Shown: positions 51,684 to 60,499 of the stretch, piece by piece
How the letters are laid out: every line of letters starts with the position of its first letter
How positions within the stretch are numbered: position 1 is the first letter of the stretch
Program-made: the position numbers and the translations under genes
Assembly: GCA_035353235.1 (NCBI GenBank)
Contig: DAOPZG010000001.1
Location: 1 to 64,000, forward strand
DNA length: 64,000 nucleotides
Reading direction: 5' to 3'
Source of the DNA: CAXXOK01 sp035353235
GTDB lineage: Bacteria; Bacillota; Clostridia; Christensenellales; Aristaeellaceae
Notes under the pieces: model-generated
What the model saw: only the letters and a program-made list of their open reading frames with translations
Databases searched by the model: none
What the model was told of the DNA's origin: nothing

Positions 51684-51788
51684 ACCCAAGCGTCGTACCC
51701 CCTGCCTTGGTATCGGAATCAACCGGATATCGGTCGGGTTTCAGGCACGTCGCCTTGCGGGCGCCGCCCTTTCCCGGGAAAAAACAGG

Positions 51789-52517
51789 TTATTCCCTGCG
51801 GTATAACGCGGTGCCGACACGCACCATGGTAGCGCCTTCCCGCGCGGCAATCGCAAAATCGTGGCTCATCCCCATGGAGAGTTCCTCCATCGCTATGCCC
51901 GCGATCGCCTCATCCCGAAGCTGTTCAAACAGCGTGCGCATTCCCCGGAAATACTGCGTCAGCTGGCGTTCGTCGTCCATCAGCGGCATGATCGCCATCA
52001 GCCCGCGAATCCGGAGATGAGGATAGTCCTTCATCTGCCGCAGAAAGGGGCGAACCTCCTCCACGGCAAGACCGGCTTTCTGGCTTTCCCCGGCGATGTT
52101 CACCTGCACCAGCGCGGGTAAGGTCAGCCCGCGTCCTTCAGCGCGGCGCTCCGCTTCCTCCGCCAGGGCAAGCCTGTCCAGAGAGTGGAGCATCCATACT
52201 TTGTCTATTATATCTTTAACTTTGTTGGTTTGCAACCTTCCAATCCAATGCAAACGAAATTGTGGGTCAATTTTCGGCAGTTTCGGCAGGGCAACCTGCG
52301 CCCGGTTCTCCCCGATGTCTTCGATACCCAAAGCCGCAAGCTGGTTGATAATCGAGGGTTCCACCGTTTTGGTCACCGCGATCAGGCGTGCGGGAGGCGC
52401 GTCACGGTAGGTATTATCTTCCAAAATTTTCAAAACTTCCGCAACATTTCGGCGCAGTGTTTCCGCCGGAATATCCGCAAGCAGCGCCGGTTGAACCGGT
52501 TTCTGCTTCTCCTCCAA
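51789..52517 (-). CDS. yggS: YggS family PLP homeostasis protein (YlmE)
   Basis: 242 residues with the start chosen. The PLP lysine is in LIAVTKTVEPS, followed by GENRAQ, LHWIGRLQTNK and the later MGMSHDFAIAAREGATMVRVG, all hallmarks of the YggS/PLPBP group. It binds pyridoxal phosphate without known catalysis and helps vitamin B6 homeostasis. The start is TTG at 52517, with GGAGG 8 nt upstream; the in-frame GTG nine bases earlier would overlap that site. It precedes sepF as in the ylmEFGH order. Confidence 0.93.
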   Translation of the reverse strand: MEEKQKPVQPALLADIPAETLRRNVAEVLKILEDNTYRDAPPARLIAVTKTVEPSIINQLAALGIEDIGENRAQVALPKLPKIDPQFRLHWIGRLQTNKVKDIIDKVWMLHSLDRLALAEEAERRAEGRGLTLPALVQVNIAGESQKAGLAVEEVRPFLRQMKDYPHLRIRGLMAIMPLMDDERQLTQYFRGMRTLFEQLRDEAIAGIAMEELSMGMSHDFAIAAREGATMVRVGTALYRRE

Positions 52518-52529
52518 GGGTAACACCTC

Positions 52530-54215
52530 CTAATGAAACAGACGTACCGTCTGCCCCTTGCCCAATACCCCCGTCTGGATGGCGGAGATAAACACCTTAT
52601 CCCCCTGTGTGGCAACGACGCTGACCGGGATAAACACCATGCTCCCATCCTGTTCCACACGCACCACGCCCTGTTGCTCATTTTGCGTGTAAATAGCGGA
52701 AGCGGGCACCACCAGGCCGTCGGCATATTCGCCCAGTTCCGCCTGACAGGTGCGCATGTACAGCACCGGCGTTACGTCCCCCAGCACCGCCAGCCGTACC
52801 AGCAGCTCGCCGCTGGCACGGGTATAGCTCAGCACTTTCGCGTCCACGGTGGTATTGTTAAACTGTTCCAGCATCAGTTTATAAGTAGTACCTTCCACGG
52901 GCGTCCACGTACTGTTGCGGATCAGCATCAGCACGGCGTAGTTATCGTTCTTCACCAGCCGGTACAGGTCGGTTTTGCCACGTTCGGACAGGTTCACATC
53001 CGGTTTTTTTCCATCGAACATGGCCCGCACTTCGGAAGGCGAGTATGTCTCAAACTTATCCGGGGTCAGCGCAGTTTCGTACCCGTCGGTGTAGAAGCTG
53101 ATGATGCTTTGTTGTGTCGCGGCGCGCTGCTTGATCCAGCTGTCGATGCGCTGCTGCTGGGTGGATTCGTTATCATACAGGCGGTTGAGGCGCATATCGC
53201 TGGAATATTTACTGCGAAAATACTTCTGCCGCTCGTCAATGGCATTTTTCAGGATCGTCTCCTCGTTGATCAGGTTGCCGCGCGCGCCCTGCACCAGCGA
53301 ACGTACTTCCAGCCCGCGCTGTACCACCGCGGTTTCCAACCGGGACATCTTCTGGTCGTAGGCGGTTTCGCCGGCCAGCAGGGTCTGCTGATAATCTTTG
53401 ATCTGGTCGCGATCATCCTGCAGGGTATCCATTTCCTTACTGCTGTAGCCGGTGGAATACACATAGCACACCACGTCGCCACGGTAAACGGTGCTGCCTT
53501 CCTGCGCCACGTAATCGATATTCTGCACGCCTTCGTCGTTATAGACCGTTTCGTTTCGCACGATCATCGCGTCTCCGGTATAAATGGTCCCCAGCGTTCC
53601 TTCCGTAATCACGGCGGTGGTGGGCAGACTGCCCTTCATATTATTGAGAACAAAAAGCACGGCAACCGCTATGATCAATAAGATTCCCACAGCCTGCACA
53701 ATCCGGGTGCCCCGGCTGCGCTGGCGGCGTTTTTCCTTGCGCTTCTCCTTGCGTTCCTTTTTAGCGCGCGCCGCCGCGCGGGCTTTCTGCGTAGCCTGCA
53801 GTTCGATCAGCTGTTTGGGGCTGATACCCATCTGCGCCGCCTGCCACTGGATGCGCTGTTCCTCGGTCATTCCAGGCGCGCCCTGCTGCGGCGTTATGGG
53901 CACGGTCGCCTGAGAAGCCTGCCATTGGGCAAACTGTTCCGGCGTCATCGTGGGGGTCGCCTGCCAGGGGGCAAAGGGGTCCGCGCCCTGCTGGGGAGGC
54001 TGCCAAACTCCGGTCTGATCCGGAGGAAGCGTATTCTGCCATGGTCCGGTAGGAGCCGCGCCCTGCTGCATGGCTTGCCATTGGGCAGCCTGCTCCGGGG
54101 TCATCCCCTGCATGGCCTGCCATTGCGCGGCCTGTTCCGGGGTCATTCCCTGTGCCGCCTGCCACTGGGCAATCTGTTCAGGCGTCCATTGCCCGTTCAT
54201 CCCGTTACCCTGCAT
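52530..54215 (-). CDS. HlyD-like membrane-fusion-type protein with N-terminal WQ-repeat region
   Basis: 561 residues. Residues 10-143 carry at least five copies of a 13-14-residue repeat of the form TPEQxAQWQAxQ (10-22, 24-36, 38-50, 90-102, 116-128) plus a diverged sixth near 131-143. A K/R-rich stretch (144-169) precedes one membrane helix (173-191); by the positive-inside rule the repeats are cytoplasmic. The extracytoplasmic part has the HlyD-like barrel-sandwich and coiled coil (VIRNETVYND, GSTVYRGD, RDQIKDYQQ; then VPASAIYTQNEQQGVVRV). An ABC partner is not encoded nearby. AGGAGG precedes the ATG at 54215. Confidence 0.85.
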   Translation of the reverse strand: MQGNGMNGQWTPEQIAQWQAAQGMTPEQAAQWQAMQGMTPEQAAQWQAMQQGAAPTGPWQNTLPPDQTGVWQPPQQGADPFAPWQATPTMTPEQFAQWQASQATVPITPQQGAPGMTEEQRIQWQAAQMGISPKQLIELQATQKARAAARAKKERKEKRKEKRRQRSRGTRIVQAVGILLIIAVAVLFVLNNMKGSLPTTAVITEGTLGTIYTGDAMIVRNETVYNDEGVQNIDYVAQEGSTVYRGDVVCYVYSTGYSSKEMDTLQDDRDQIKDYQQTLLAGETAYDQKMSRLETAVVQRGLEVRSLVQGARGNLINEETILKNAIDERQKYFRSKYSSDMRLNRLYDNESTQQQRIDSWIKQRAATQQSIISFYTDGYETALTPDKFETYSPSEVRAMFDGKKPDVNLSERGKTDLYRLVKNDNYAVLMLIRNSTWTPVEGTTYKLMLEQFNNTTVDAKVLSYTRASGELLVRLAVLGDVTPVLYMRTCQAELGEYADGLVVPASAIYTQNEQQGVVRVEQDGSMVFIPVSVVATQGDKVFISAIQTGVLGKGQTVRLFH

Positions 54216-54249
54216 TGCGCTCCTCCTTTCCCTGAAATGGAATATCGAC

Positions 54250-54275
54250 CGGGAAGGGAAATCGTTCCCTTCCCG
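54250..54275. other. Perfect 11-bp hairpin in the leader of the HlyD-like gene
   Basis: CGGGAAGGGAA (54250-54260), ATCG loop, TTCCCTTCCCG (54265-54275). No T run follows on the minus strand. It is either a weak terminator of the sigma-factor gene (54380-55117) or a leader element of the division operon. Confidence 0.5.
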
Positions 54276-54379
54276 ATCTGTCGTTATCTTCACTCATGCC
54301 CTATCGGTTCTTCGGCTGCTTTCCGGCACAGGCATCCTGAGAGGTTCCGGCCTGTTCTGATAGCCGTGGACTTATGCCT

Positions 54380-55117
54380 TTACGCGCCGCTCTCCTCGAT
54401 GGCGCGCAGCCGGGCCAGCACCCGCCGTTCCATACGGGATACCTGCATCTGCGACACTCCGAGCCGCTTGGCCGTTTCGCGTTGGCCCAGCCGGTCACGG
54501 TAGCGCAGGACTAAAAGTTGGCGTTCCTTATCGTCCACCTTGCTTAATATCCAGCTCATCCATTGGGTCTGTTCTACGCGCTCGTATCCGCCGTCGTCCA
54601 CACCCAGCATGGCGGACAGGTCCGCGTCGCCTTCTTCGCCCACAGGGGCATCCAGCGAAGCGATATCCGTCTGGTTGCGCATATCCAGCAAGCCAAGCAG
54701 TTCATCAGGCGTAATCTGCATGGCGTCCGCCAGTTCATGGGCGCTGGGTTCACGGAACTTCTCCCGTTCAAACTGCTCCCGGATCTGCTGCATTTTGAAC
54801 AGCTTCTGGCGCGCATCCCGCGGCACGCGCATTCCGCTGGCCTTATCCCGTAAATAGTTGCGTACGTCGCCCGCGATGGTGGGGATAGCGTAGGTTACGA
54901 ACCGGAATCCGCGCGAAGGGTCAAAGCGCTCCACAGCTTTCATCAGGGCAATGCTGGCCACCTGCTGTAAATCCTCGCGTTCTACCCCACGCCCCTCAAA
55001 GCGCCGCGCAACAGCGCGTGCCAGAGGCAGATAGTTTTCCACCAGTTCATCCCGCAACGCCGGCGACCGCGTAGCCGCGTACCGTTCCATGATCGGAACC
55101 AATCGTTCGTCGTTCAT
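54380..55117 (-). CDS. Sigma-70 family RNA polymerase sigma factor, B/F/G subfamily
   Basis: 245 residues. Region 2 (about 25-95) has LVENYLPLARAVARRFEGRGVEREDLQQVASIALMKAV broken into typical blocks and RFVTYAIPTIAGDVRNYLRD; region 3 covers about 105-165; region 4 (about 185-240) has ERQLLVLRYRDRLGQRETAKRLGVSQMQVSRME. It fits the sigma-B/F/G group. No spoIIAA or rsbV homologue is next to it. It is 15 bp downstream of an RsbW-like gene with AAGGGG before its ATG, so the pair is one unit. Confidence 0.92.
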   Translation of the reverse strand: MNDERLVPIMERYAATRSPALRDELVENYLPLARAVARRFEGRGVEREDLQQVASIALMKAVERFDPSRGFRFVTYAIPTIAGDVRNYLRDKASGMRVPRDARQKLFKMQQIREQFEREKFREPSAHELADAMQITPDELLGLLDMRNQTDIASLDAPVGEEGDADLSAMLGVDDGGYERVEQTQWMSWILSKVDDKERQLLVLRYRDRLGQRETAKRLGVSQMQVSRMERRVLARLRAIEESGA

Positions 55118-55132
55118 CGCGCATCCAACCCC

Positions 55133-55516
55133 TTACACCGGGAGTGAGAAACCGATCGAGCCCACTCCGCATGCGTCGCTTTGCAGCGATACATCCGGCA
55201 TCAGCGTTTCCAGCACCCCGCGGGTGATCTCCAGATCGCCGGGGGGCAGATCGGACGGTCCTCCGCTGCGAATGGCGCTCAGGCAGCAATACAGCCTCCC
55301 GTCGCAAATCCGCGCGTGCAGTTCCAACCGCTCCGCCTTCATGGGCTGGTGCAGCAGGCAGTCGCAGCATTCATTCGTTGCCGTGCGCAGGTCGTCGATC
55401 AGGCCCACATCCATTCCGGCAAGCATTCCCAGACCGCTGAGCGCCATACGGGCAATCAGCACATAGTCCTTGTCCGCAGGCAGGCTGAGCATGATTTCGC
55501 TTTGCTTATCCGCCAT
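55133..55516 (-). CDS. RsbW/SpoIIAB-like putative anti-sigma factor with degenerate ATP-binding motifs
   Basis: 127 residues. The first 55 residues follow RsbW (LPADKDYVLIARMALSGLGMLAGM, then a DDLRTATNECC helix), and the gene precedes a sigma-B/F/G-type factor. The GHKL ATP site is poor: the N-box helix lacks the ExxxN spacing (TNECCDCLLHQ), and the DxGxG box is not found (LSAIRSGGPSD in its place). It could bind the sigma factor without kinase activity. The ATG at 55516 has GGGG-rich sequence upstream. Start choice is moderately certain. Confidence 0.72.
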   Translation of the reverse strand: MADKQSEIMLSLPADKDYVLIARMALSGLGMLAGMDVGLIDDLRTATNECCDCLLHQPMKAERLELHARICDGRLYCCLSAIRSGGPSDLPPGDLEITRGVLETLMPDVSLQSDACGVGSIGFSLPV

Positions 55517-55559
55517 TTTCCCCAAGCCCCTTTCCACGCTAACAAAGGTTTAAACCGGC

Positions 55560-56324
55560 TTATCCTACCATATCCACCAGCATCTTGGCAAGTAGCAGCG
55601 CCAGAACCGCCAGCATCATCCCGCGCACCAGTCCCGCGCCGTGTTTCAGCGTCATCCGGCTGCCCAGCGCCGCGCCCAGCATGGCGCAAAGCCCCACGGG
55701 AATCCCCAGCAAAACCAGCACATGCCCCGTACACAGCAGGCTGATCAGCGCCGCCAGATTGCTGGCGAGGTTTACCACTTTGGCCGTGCCGCTGGCCAAT
55801 ACCTCATTCATCGAAAAAATCTGCACAAAAAGCAGAATCAGAAACGTGCCGGTGCCCGGGCCTACCAGACCGTCGTAAAACCCGATTCCGAAACCAACTG
55901 TCAGCGCGATCCAGCCCGTTGCTTTCGCCGTAAGCTGCCGCATCGGCGTTTCGGCAGGTTTGCGCCTGCGCAGGGTAAACAGCGCGGCTACGGGGATACA
56001 GCACAAGACCAGAATCCGTACGAAATTCTCGGGCAGACCAACCATCAGCAGCGCACCCAACGCGCTGGCCGCCAGCGCGCCGACCACCCCGGGAATCCCC
56101 ACGCGCCAGTCTACTTTGCCGGCCCGCGCATAGGTCGCAGTGGCAAGCGCCGTACCCATCATGGCGGATAGTTTGTTGGTGCCCGCCGCCAGCGCGGGGG
56201 GCAGCCCTGCCAGATAGTACGCCGGCAGAGAGATCATTCCGCCGCCGCCCGCGATGGAATCCACAAAACCCGCCAGAAGCGCCAGCGGGCAGACAATCAG
56301 GAACTGCGTGGCCGTAAGCGTCAT
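55560..56324 (-). CDS. TSUP (TauE/SafE) family transporter
   Basis: 254 residues with eight hydrophobic segments in two repeats. Each half has the family motif: GFVDSIAGGGGMISLPAY near the start and GFYDGLVGPGTGTFL in the middle. TSUP proteins move sulfite, sulfonates or other organic anions; the substrate is not known. Its ATG overlaps the stop of the upstream membrane protein gene by 4 nt. Confidence 0.9.
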   Translation of the reverse strand: MTLTATQFLIVCPLALLAGFVDSIAGGGGMISLPAYYLAGLPPALAAGTNKLSAMMGTALATATYARAGKVDWRVGIPGVVGALAASALGALLMVGLPENFVRILVLCCIPVAALFTLRRRKPAETPMRQLTAKATGWIALTVGFGIGFYDGLVGPGTGTFLILLFVQIFSMNEVLASGTAKVVNLASNLAALISLLCTGHVLVLLGIPVGLCAMLGAALGSRMTLKHGAGLVRGMMLAVLALLLAKMLVDMVG

Positions 56325-57946
56325 GCCGGTTGTTCCTCCCCTGCCGTCAGGGTTTCCGGGGCCGGATCACGCGCCAGCGCGAATAAAGTCAGTGTGGACA
56401 GCAAAGGGCTGAAGGCGAAAAACCGCGCGTCCGGCCCGCACAGCACACATAGGGTGCCAAGGTTGTAAAGCAGCGTCGGCACGCAAAGCAGCAGGGCACG
56501 CACCCCGTTGCGCCGGAGCGCGCGCAGCGAAAACACCAGCAGCAGCGCGAACGACACCCCGATATTGCCGTAGTACCATGCGGGCAGGTTCAATTGCAGC
56601 GGCGCGGTGATCAGGGTTTTGACCGCCGATCCGACACGGTTGATCCGGCCGTTCTGGCGGGGCACGTCCGGCAGGTCGCCGGAATTTTTAATCTGCACGT
56701 TGGCCGCGCCCTCGTCGGCCAGCCCCCACACCAGATCGGTCAGGCCGTTTACCGAGGCGAAAGCGTTCGCGGGATCGGCCTTCGCCGCATCCGCCGCCAT
56801 CCGCAGCACCTGCGCAAGCGTGGCGTGAGCAATCAACCCGCGCGTCGCGCCGAATTTGATCGAATTGTAGTTATGCAGAAGGTAAGTGTTCCACCCGTTC
56901 TCATCGGCCATCGCGTCGGTAAACGCGCGGGTTTCGGGAGAAAGCGCATCCGGGTTCTGGCTGCGTATGTCGCATACCACCGTCATGGGAACGCCGATGG
57001 ATTCCTCCAGCGTGTTCTGCGGGTAGGTTACTTTCAGGGACGAATACAGCGGCCCCCATACCAGCGCCAGCGAAACGACCATCACGGCGACGGCGGTCAG
57101 CGCGCCCTTCCGCTGTGCAGCGCAGGTCAGCGCCGCCGTAACCAGCAGCGGCAGGGTAAACAGAATCGCGTTATGCCGCACCAGCGTGGTAAACGCCAGC
57201 GCCAGCCCGAACGCGACAGCGTTGCGGGGTCTGCGCAACCACGCGCCGCGCGTATAATACAGGTTGACCGCGTGCGTGCCCAGCACCAGCACCCCGACGG
57301 TCATGGCATTGTCTTTCCACAGGAACATCAGCGTGTTCCCCACAATGGGCGAAAGCACCGTAAGCGCGATGACGGGTAAAAGCCATACAGCTTTGACTCC
57401 CCACGCGGACAGCGTGGCCGCCAGATATCCCAGCGCAACACTGAACGCCAGACACTGCAGCGCCAGCGCCAGCGTATAGCTGGGGGCGATCAGCGTGCAC
57501 AGATGCAGCAACAGGGTGTGAAACACGGGGTGCCAGTTGGAGTAGACCCCCGTAAGCGCCTGCGTCCACTGTACGGCGGAATCCACCGTGACCCCGCCGG
57601 GATTGGCGGCTGCCAGAAACACGCACAGGATGGCGAAGCTCCCCCCGGACACCGCCGCAAACAGCCGGGGTTGCAGCCGCCCGCGCGCTTCGGGGGCCGT
57701 CAGCCGCCAGCTTGCGCGTTCCGCAAACCAGACAAGCGCCATATACAGCCCCGCCGCGATCATTACAAACCAGAGCAGCGCCGCCATTGTCTCCCACGCA
57801 GACCGGAAAAGACCGCTGCGGCTCAGGTAAGATGCATACGCCAGATACAACGCAAGGCAAACCGCGCAGAACCGGTACCAGAACCGGTGTGGTCTGCTTT
57901 GCCACTGCGGTGCGGGAGCAGGGATTCGGCTTTCGGCTGGTTTCAT
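56321..57946 (-). CDS. Polytopic membrane protein, DUF6020-like (GT-C topology)
   Basis: 541 residues with about 11 hydrophobic segments. The extracytoplasmic stretch PGGVTVDSAVQWTQALTGVYSNWHPVFHTLLL, in short the VDS and SNWHP motifs, is characteristic of the DUF6020/GT-C-like group of surface-polysaccharide membrane proteins, and LWKDNAMT is also typical. A glycosyltransferase-like role on lipid-linked sugars is inference. The ATG at 57946 is preceded by AAGGAG; an earlier in-frame start at 57994 is inside the ask terminator region. It is co-transcribed with the TSUP gene. Confidence 0.75.
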   Translation of the reverse strand: MKPAESRIPAPAPQWQSRPHRFWYRFCAVCLALYLAYASYLSRSGLFRSAWETMAALLWFVMIAAGLYMALVWFAERASWRLTAPEARGRLQPRLFAAVSGGSFAILCVFLAAANPGGVTVDSAVQWTQALTGVYSNWHPVFHTLLLHLCTLIAPSYTLALALQCLAFSVALGYLAATLSAWGVKAVWLLPVIALTVLSPIVGNTLMFLWKDNAMTVGVLVLGTHAVNLYYTRGAWLRRPRNAVAFGLALAFTTLVRHNAILFTLPLLVTAALTCAAQRKGALTAVAVMVVSLALVWGPLYSSLKVTYPQNTLEESIGVPMTVVCDIRSQNPDALSPETRAFTDAMADENGWNTYLLHNYNSIKFGATRGLIAHATLAQVLRMAADAAKADPANAFASVNGLTDLVWGLADEGAANVQIKNSGDLPDVPRQNGRINRVGSAVKTLITAPLQLNLPAWYYGNIGVSFALLLVFSLRALRRNGVRALLLCVPTLLYNLGTLCVLCGPDARFFAFSPLLSTLTLFALARDPAPETLTAGEEQPA

Positions 57947-57969
57947 CTTATGGCACTCCTTCGGCACAA

Positions 57970-58006
57970 AAGCAAGCGGGCGGCGCCTGCACACAGACGC
58001 GCCCGC
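57970..58006 (-). terminator. Probable terminator after aspartokinase
   Basis: GCGGGCG (57976-57982) pairs with CGCCCGC (58000-58006); on the minus strand it is followed by TTGCTTTTG. Confidence 0.6.
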
Positions 58007-58015
58007 AACCTGCGG

Positions 58016-59332
58016 TTACCGAACAAATTCGTGATAAATCGCGCGGATGGACGCTTCGAAATCGCACGCGTCCACGCCTACCAGAATACTCAACTCGCTG
58101 GAGCCCTGATCGATCATACGCACGTTTACCTTTTCCCGGCTCAGGGCGCTGAACAGGCGCGCCGCGGTACCGGGGCTGTGCACCATGCCGCGCCCGACCG
58201 TTGCGATAATGCCAAGGTCGTCGTGAATGGTCAGCGTATCCGGCGAAGACAACTCCATGATGCGGGAGACCACCTGTTCCTTCACCGGTTCCAACTGGCA
58301 GGTTTCCAGCACCACGCACAGCGTGTCGATACCGGTCGGCAGGTGTTCAAAGGAGAGGCCCGCTTCCTCAATGGCCTGCAGCACCCGGCGGCCAAAGCCG
58401 CGCTCGCTGTTCATCATCGCTTTCTCGATGGAAATAATCGAGAACCCGATCCGGCCCGCGATCCCGGAAATCACAAACTGATTCTTCGTTTCGTCCGCCT
58501 GATGGGTAATCAGCGTACCGTCGTGCTCGGGATGGTTGGTATTTCGGATGTTGGTGGGAATGCCTGCGCGATGCACGGGAAAAACGCTGTCCTCGTGCAG
58601 CACCGTCGCGCCCATGTAGCTTAACTCCCGTAGTTCCCGGTAGGTAATGCTGCGTATCGGCAGGGCATCCTTCACAATCCGCGGATCGGCCATTAAAAAG
58701 CCGGAAACATCCGTCCAGTTTTCATAAAGATCGGCGCAGGCCGCGCGCGCCACGATCGCCCCGGTAATGTCGCTGCCGCCACGGCTGAAAGTGTGGATGG
58801 CGCCGTCCGGCAGGGAACCGTAAAAACCTGGGATGATCGCATTGGGCAGGTCCGCAAGCCGCGCACTCAGCGCTGTGTTGGTGCGTTCGCTGTCAAATGT
58901 GCCGTCGGACGCGAAAAAAATGTAGTCCTTCGGATCGACAAAATAGTAGCCGAGATAGTCGCTCAACAACAACCCGTTCAGATACTCGCCACGGCTGGCA
59001 CAGTAGTCTTCACCCGCGCCGTTTTCCACATTGCGTCGGATCTCGCGCAGCGGCACGTCCAAATCCAGCTTCAGCGCCAGTTCCCGCGCAATCTCGCGGT
59101 AACGGTCCTCCACGCGCAGAAAAACCGCCTGCCAGTCGCCGCCCTCGCGCTTTGTACGGCACACGGCGTATAACAGGTCGGTTACCTTATCGTCCCCGTC
59201 AAAACGGCGCCCTGGCGCGCTGGGCACCACATACACGCGCCGCGCGTCCATCCGAAGGATTTCGCGCACCTTGCGAAACTGTCCCGCGTCGCTCAGCGAA
59301 CTGCCGCCGAATTTCGCAACGATATTCCCCAT
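58016..59332 (-). CDS. Aspartate kinase
   Basis: 438 residues. The nucleotide-binding AKFGGSSL is at 5-12, with TFSRGGSDITGAIVARA in the catalytic domain. A pair of ACT domains lies at the C-terminus (from about 293, VISGIAGRIGFSIISIE, and from about 365, DDLGIIATVGRGM), which bind the feedback amino acid. It begins the lysine/threonine/methionine pathway. The ATG at 59332 has GGAGGGAA upstream; an in-frame GTG at 59350 lies directly before this site. It is a single gene with its own promoter. Confidence 0.93.
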   Translation of the reverse strand: MGNIVAKFGGSSLSDAGQFRKVREILRMDARRVYVVPSAPGRRFDGDDKVTDLLYAVCRTKREGGDWQAVFLRVEDRYREIARELALKLDLDVPLREIRRNVENGAGEDYCASRGEYLNGLLLSDYLGYYFVDPKDYIFFASDGTFDSERTNTALSARLADLPNAIIPGFYGSLPDGAIHTFSRGGSDITGAIVARAACADLYENWTDVSGFLMADPRIVKDALPIRSITYRELRELSYMGATVLHEDSVFPVHRAGIPTNIRNTNHPEHDGTLITHQADETKNQFVISGIAGRIGFSIISIEKAMMNSERGFGRRVLQAIEEAGLSFEHLPTGIDTLCVVLETCQLEPVKEQVVSRIMELSSPDTLTIHDDLGIIATVGRGMVHSPGTAARLFSALSREKVNVRMIDQGSSELSILVGVDACDFEASIRAIYHEFVR

Positions 59333-59420
59333 CCGTTCGTTCCCTCCCACCCGCGGCGGTGCCAGTCGGCTGCCGCGTGCACATCCGGGGTGCCGGTCGC
59401 AGGCGGCCCCATAAAAACTT

Positions 59421-59450
59421 ATTTTATCCGAACAGAGAGCGCTCCGTCAA
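59421..59450 (-). promoter_or_regulatory. Promoter of the aspartate kinase gene
   Basis: Minus-strand TTGACG (59450-59445), 18-bp spacer, TAAAAT (59426-59421). The leader is about 82 nt. No lysine riboswitch could be recognised in it; it is too short for one. Confidence 0.7.
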
Positions 59451-59495
59451 TCCCCGGCGGAGCAGACATGGCCTCCGGCGCATGTGCAGATTGTA

Positions 59496-60044
59496 TTATT
59501 TCTGTGTTTCGTGCCATTCCTCAGCCAATACGCTCATCAGGTTCAGGTCAGCGTACTTCCCGTCCACCATAAAGGCTTTACGCTTTACCCCTTCGTGGCG
59601 GAAACCGGCCTTTGTGTAGCAACGGATGGCGCGCGCGTTGTCCGCCGCCACTTCCAGCTCCACACGCTCCAGCCCCAGGGTGGTAAACGCATATTCCAGC
59701 AACAGGCCGATCGCCTCCGCGCCGATGCCGCGGCCCCGGTTCTTTTCGCTTGCAATCACCATGCCCATCTCAGCGGAACGCAGCCGCCAGTTAATGCTGA
59801 ACAGATCGAGTTGCCCCAGATAATGTTCGTCCGTCAGATCCGCAACGATGAAGTACGCCCCGTTGGGCCCCGCGCTCATTGCGTGATTTAAAAAATCGCT
59901 CGTGTCGTTGATGCTCTGGGGCATCCAGAACCGGGTGGAGAGGTAGCGGATCGTTTCCCGGTCGTTCACCCATGCGCGGATCGCGGGCAGATCCTCCTGC
60001 CGGTAATCCCGCAACATCACGTTTTTCCCATAAAAATTAGGCAT
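59496..60044 (-). CDS. GNAT acetyltransferase, RimJ/RimL type
   Basis: 182 residues. The acetyl-CoA loop is ASEKNRGRGIGAEAI (about 97-111), followed by LGLERVELEVAADNARAIRCYTKAGFRHEG. This pattern is that of RimJ/RimL and SpeG-like acetyltransferases. AGGAGG lies 5 nt upstream of the ATG. It starts 9 bp after the TM2 gene stop and may share its transcript. Confidence 0.88.
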   Translation of the reverse strand: MPNFYGKNVMLRDYRQEDLPAIRAWVNDRETIRYLSTRFWMPQSINDTSDFLNHAMSAGPNGAYFIVADLTDEHYLGQLDLFSINWRLRSAEMGMVIASEKNRGRGIGAEAIGLLLEYAFTTLGLERVELEVAADNARAIRCYTKAGFRHEGVKRKAFMVDGKYADLNLMSVLAEEWHETQK

Positions 60045-60053
60045 TTCTTCCTC

Positions 60054-60458
60054 CTATTTTGCCAGCCGCAGCCCTTCGCAATCGCGGAAGTGTCCGGTCA
60101 GGATGGATATCATATCCACGAGCCAGCCGATTCCAAACCAGCTGCCAGTCAGCAGGTATGCCACACCAGAACCAATCTTTCCCACATAGAAGCGGTGGAA
60201 CCCGAATACGCCCACGAATGTGCAAAGCAGCAGCGTAACCAGCCAACTTTTTTCCGATACAGTACGCGGCACGGGACGATCCACATACACCGTCTGATAA
60301 ACCGGTTTTTCCACCACCACCACCTGCGGGTTTTGCGCAGGGGCGGGGGCAGGCTTCGCAACAGGTTCGTCGTCCGGGCGGAACACGGTGCTGCCACAGT
60401 TGGGGCACTTGCGGCCCGGGTCGAAGATATGCGTTTTGCAGTAGGCGCAGTAAGCCAT
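60054..60458 (-). CDS. Zinc-ribbon plus TM2 domain protein
   Basis: 134 residues. A zinc ribbon is at the N-terminus with C4, C7, C18 and C21 (YCAYC and KCPNC). A proline/valine-rich linker follows, then a TM2 domain with two membrane helices (about 77-100 and 102-123) separated by GFHRFYVGKIGSGVAYLLT. The function of bacterial TM2 proteins is unknown. GGAGAG lies upstream of the ATG at 60458. Confidence 0.88.
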   Translation of the reverse strand: MAYCAYCKTHIFDPGRKCPNCGSTVFRPDDEPVAKPAPAPAQNPQVVVVEKPVYQTVYVDRPVPRTVSEKSWLVTLLLCTFVGVFGFHRFYVGKIGSGVAYLLTGSWFGIGWLVDMISILTGHFRDCEGLRLAK

Positions 60459-60499
60459 ATTTGTCTCTCCGTTTCTTTGGTTTGGCACAGGTGGGAGCG

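Noticed and set aside
55527..55555. Sigma-B-like promoter (GTTTAA, 14 bp, GGAAAG) before the anti-sigma gene
   Set aside because: The -35 half matches, but the -10 half is far from GGGTAT, so autoregulation cannot be claimed.
59333..59450. Lysine riboswitch upstream of aspartate kinase
   Set aside because: The leader is only about 80 nt and lacks the conserved lysine-riboswitch segments.
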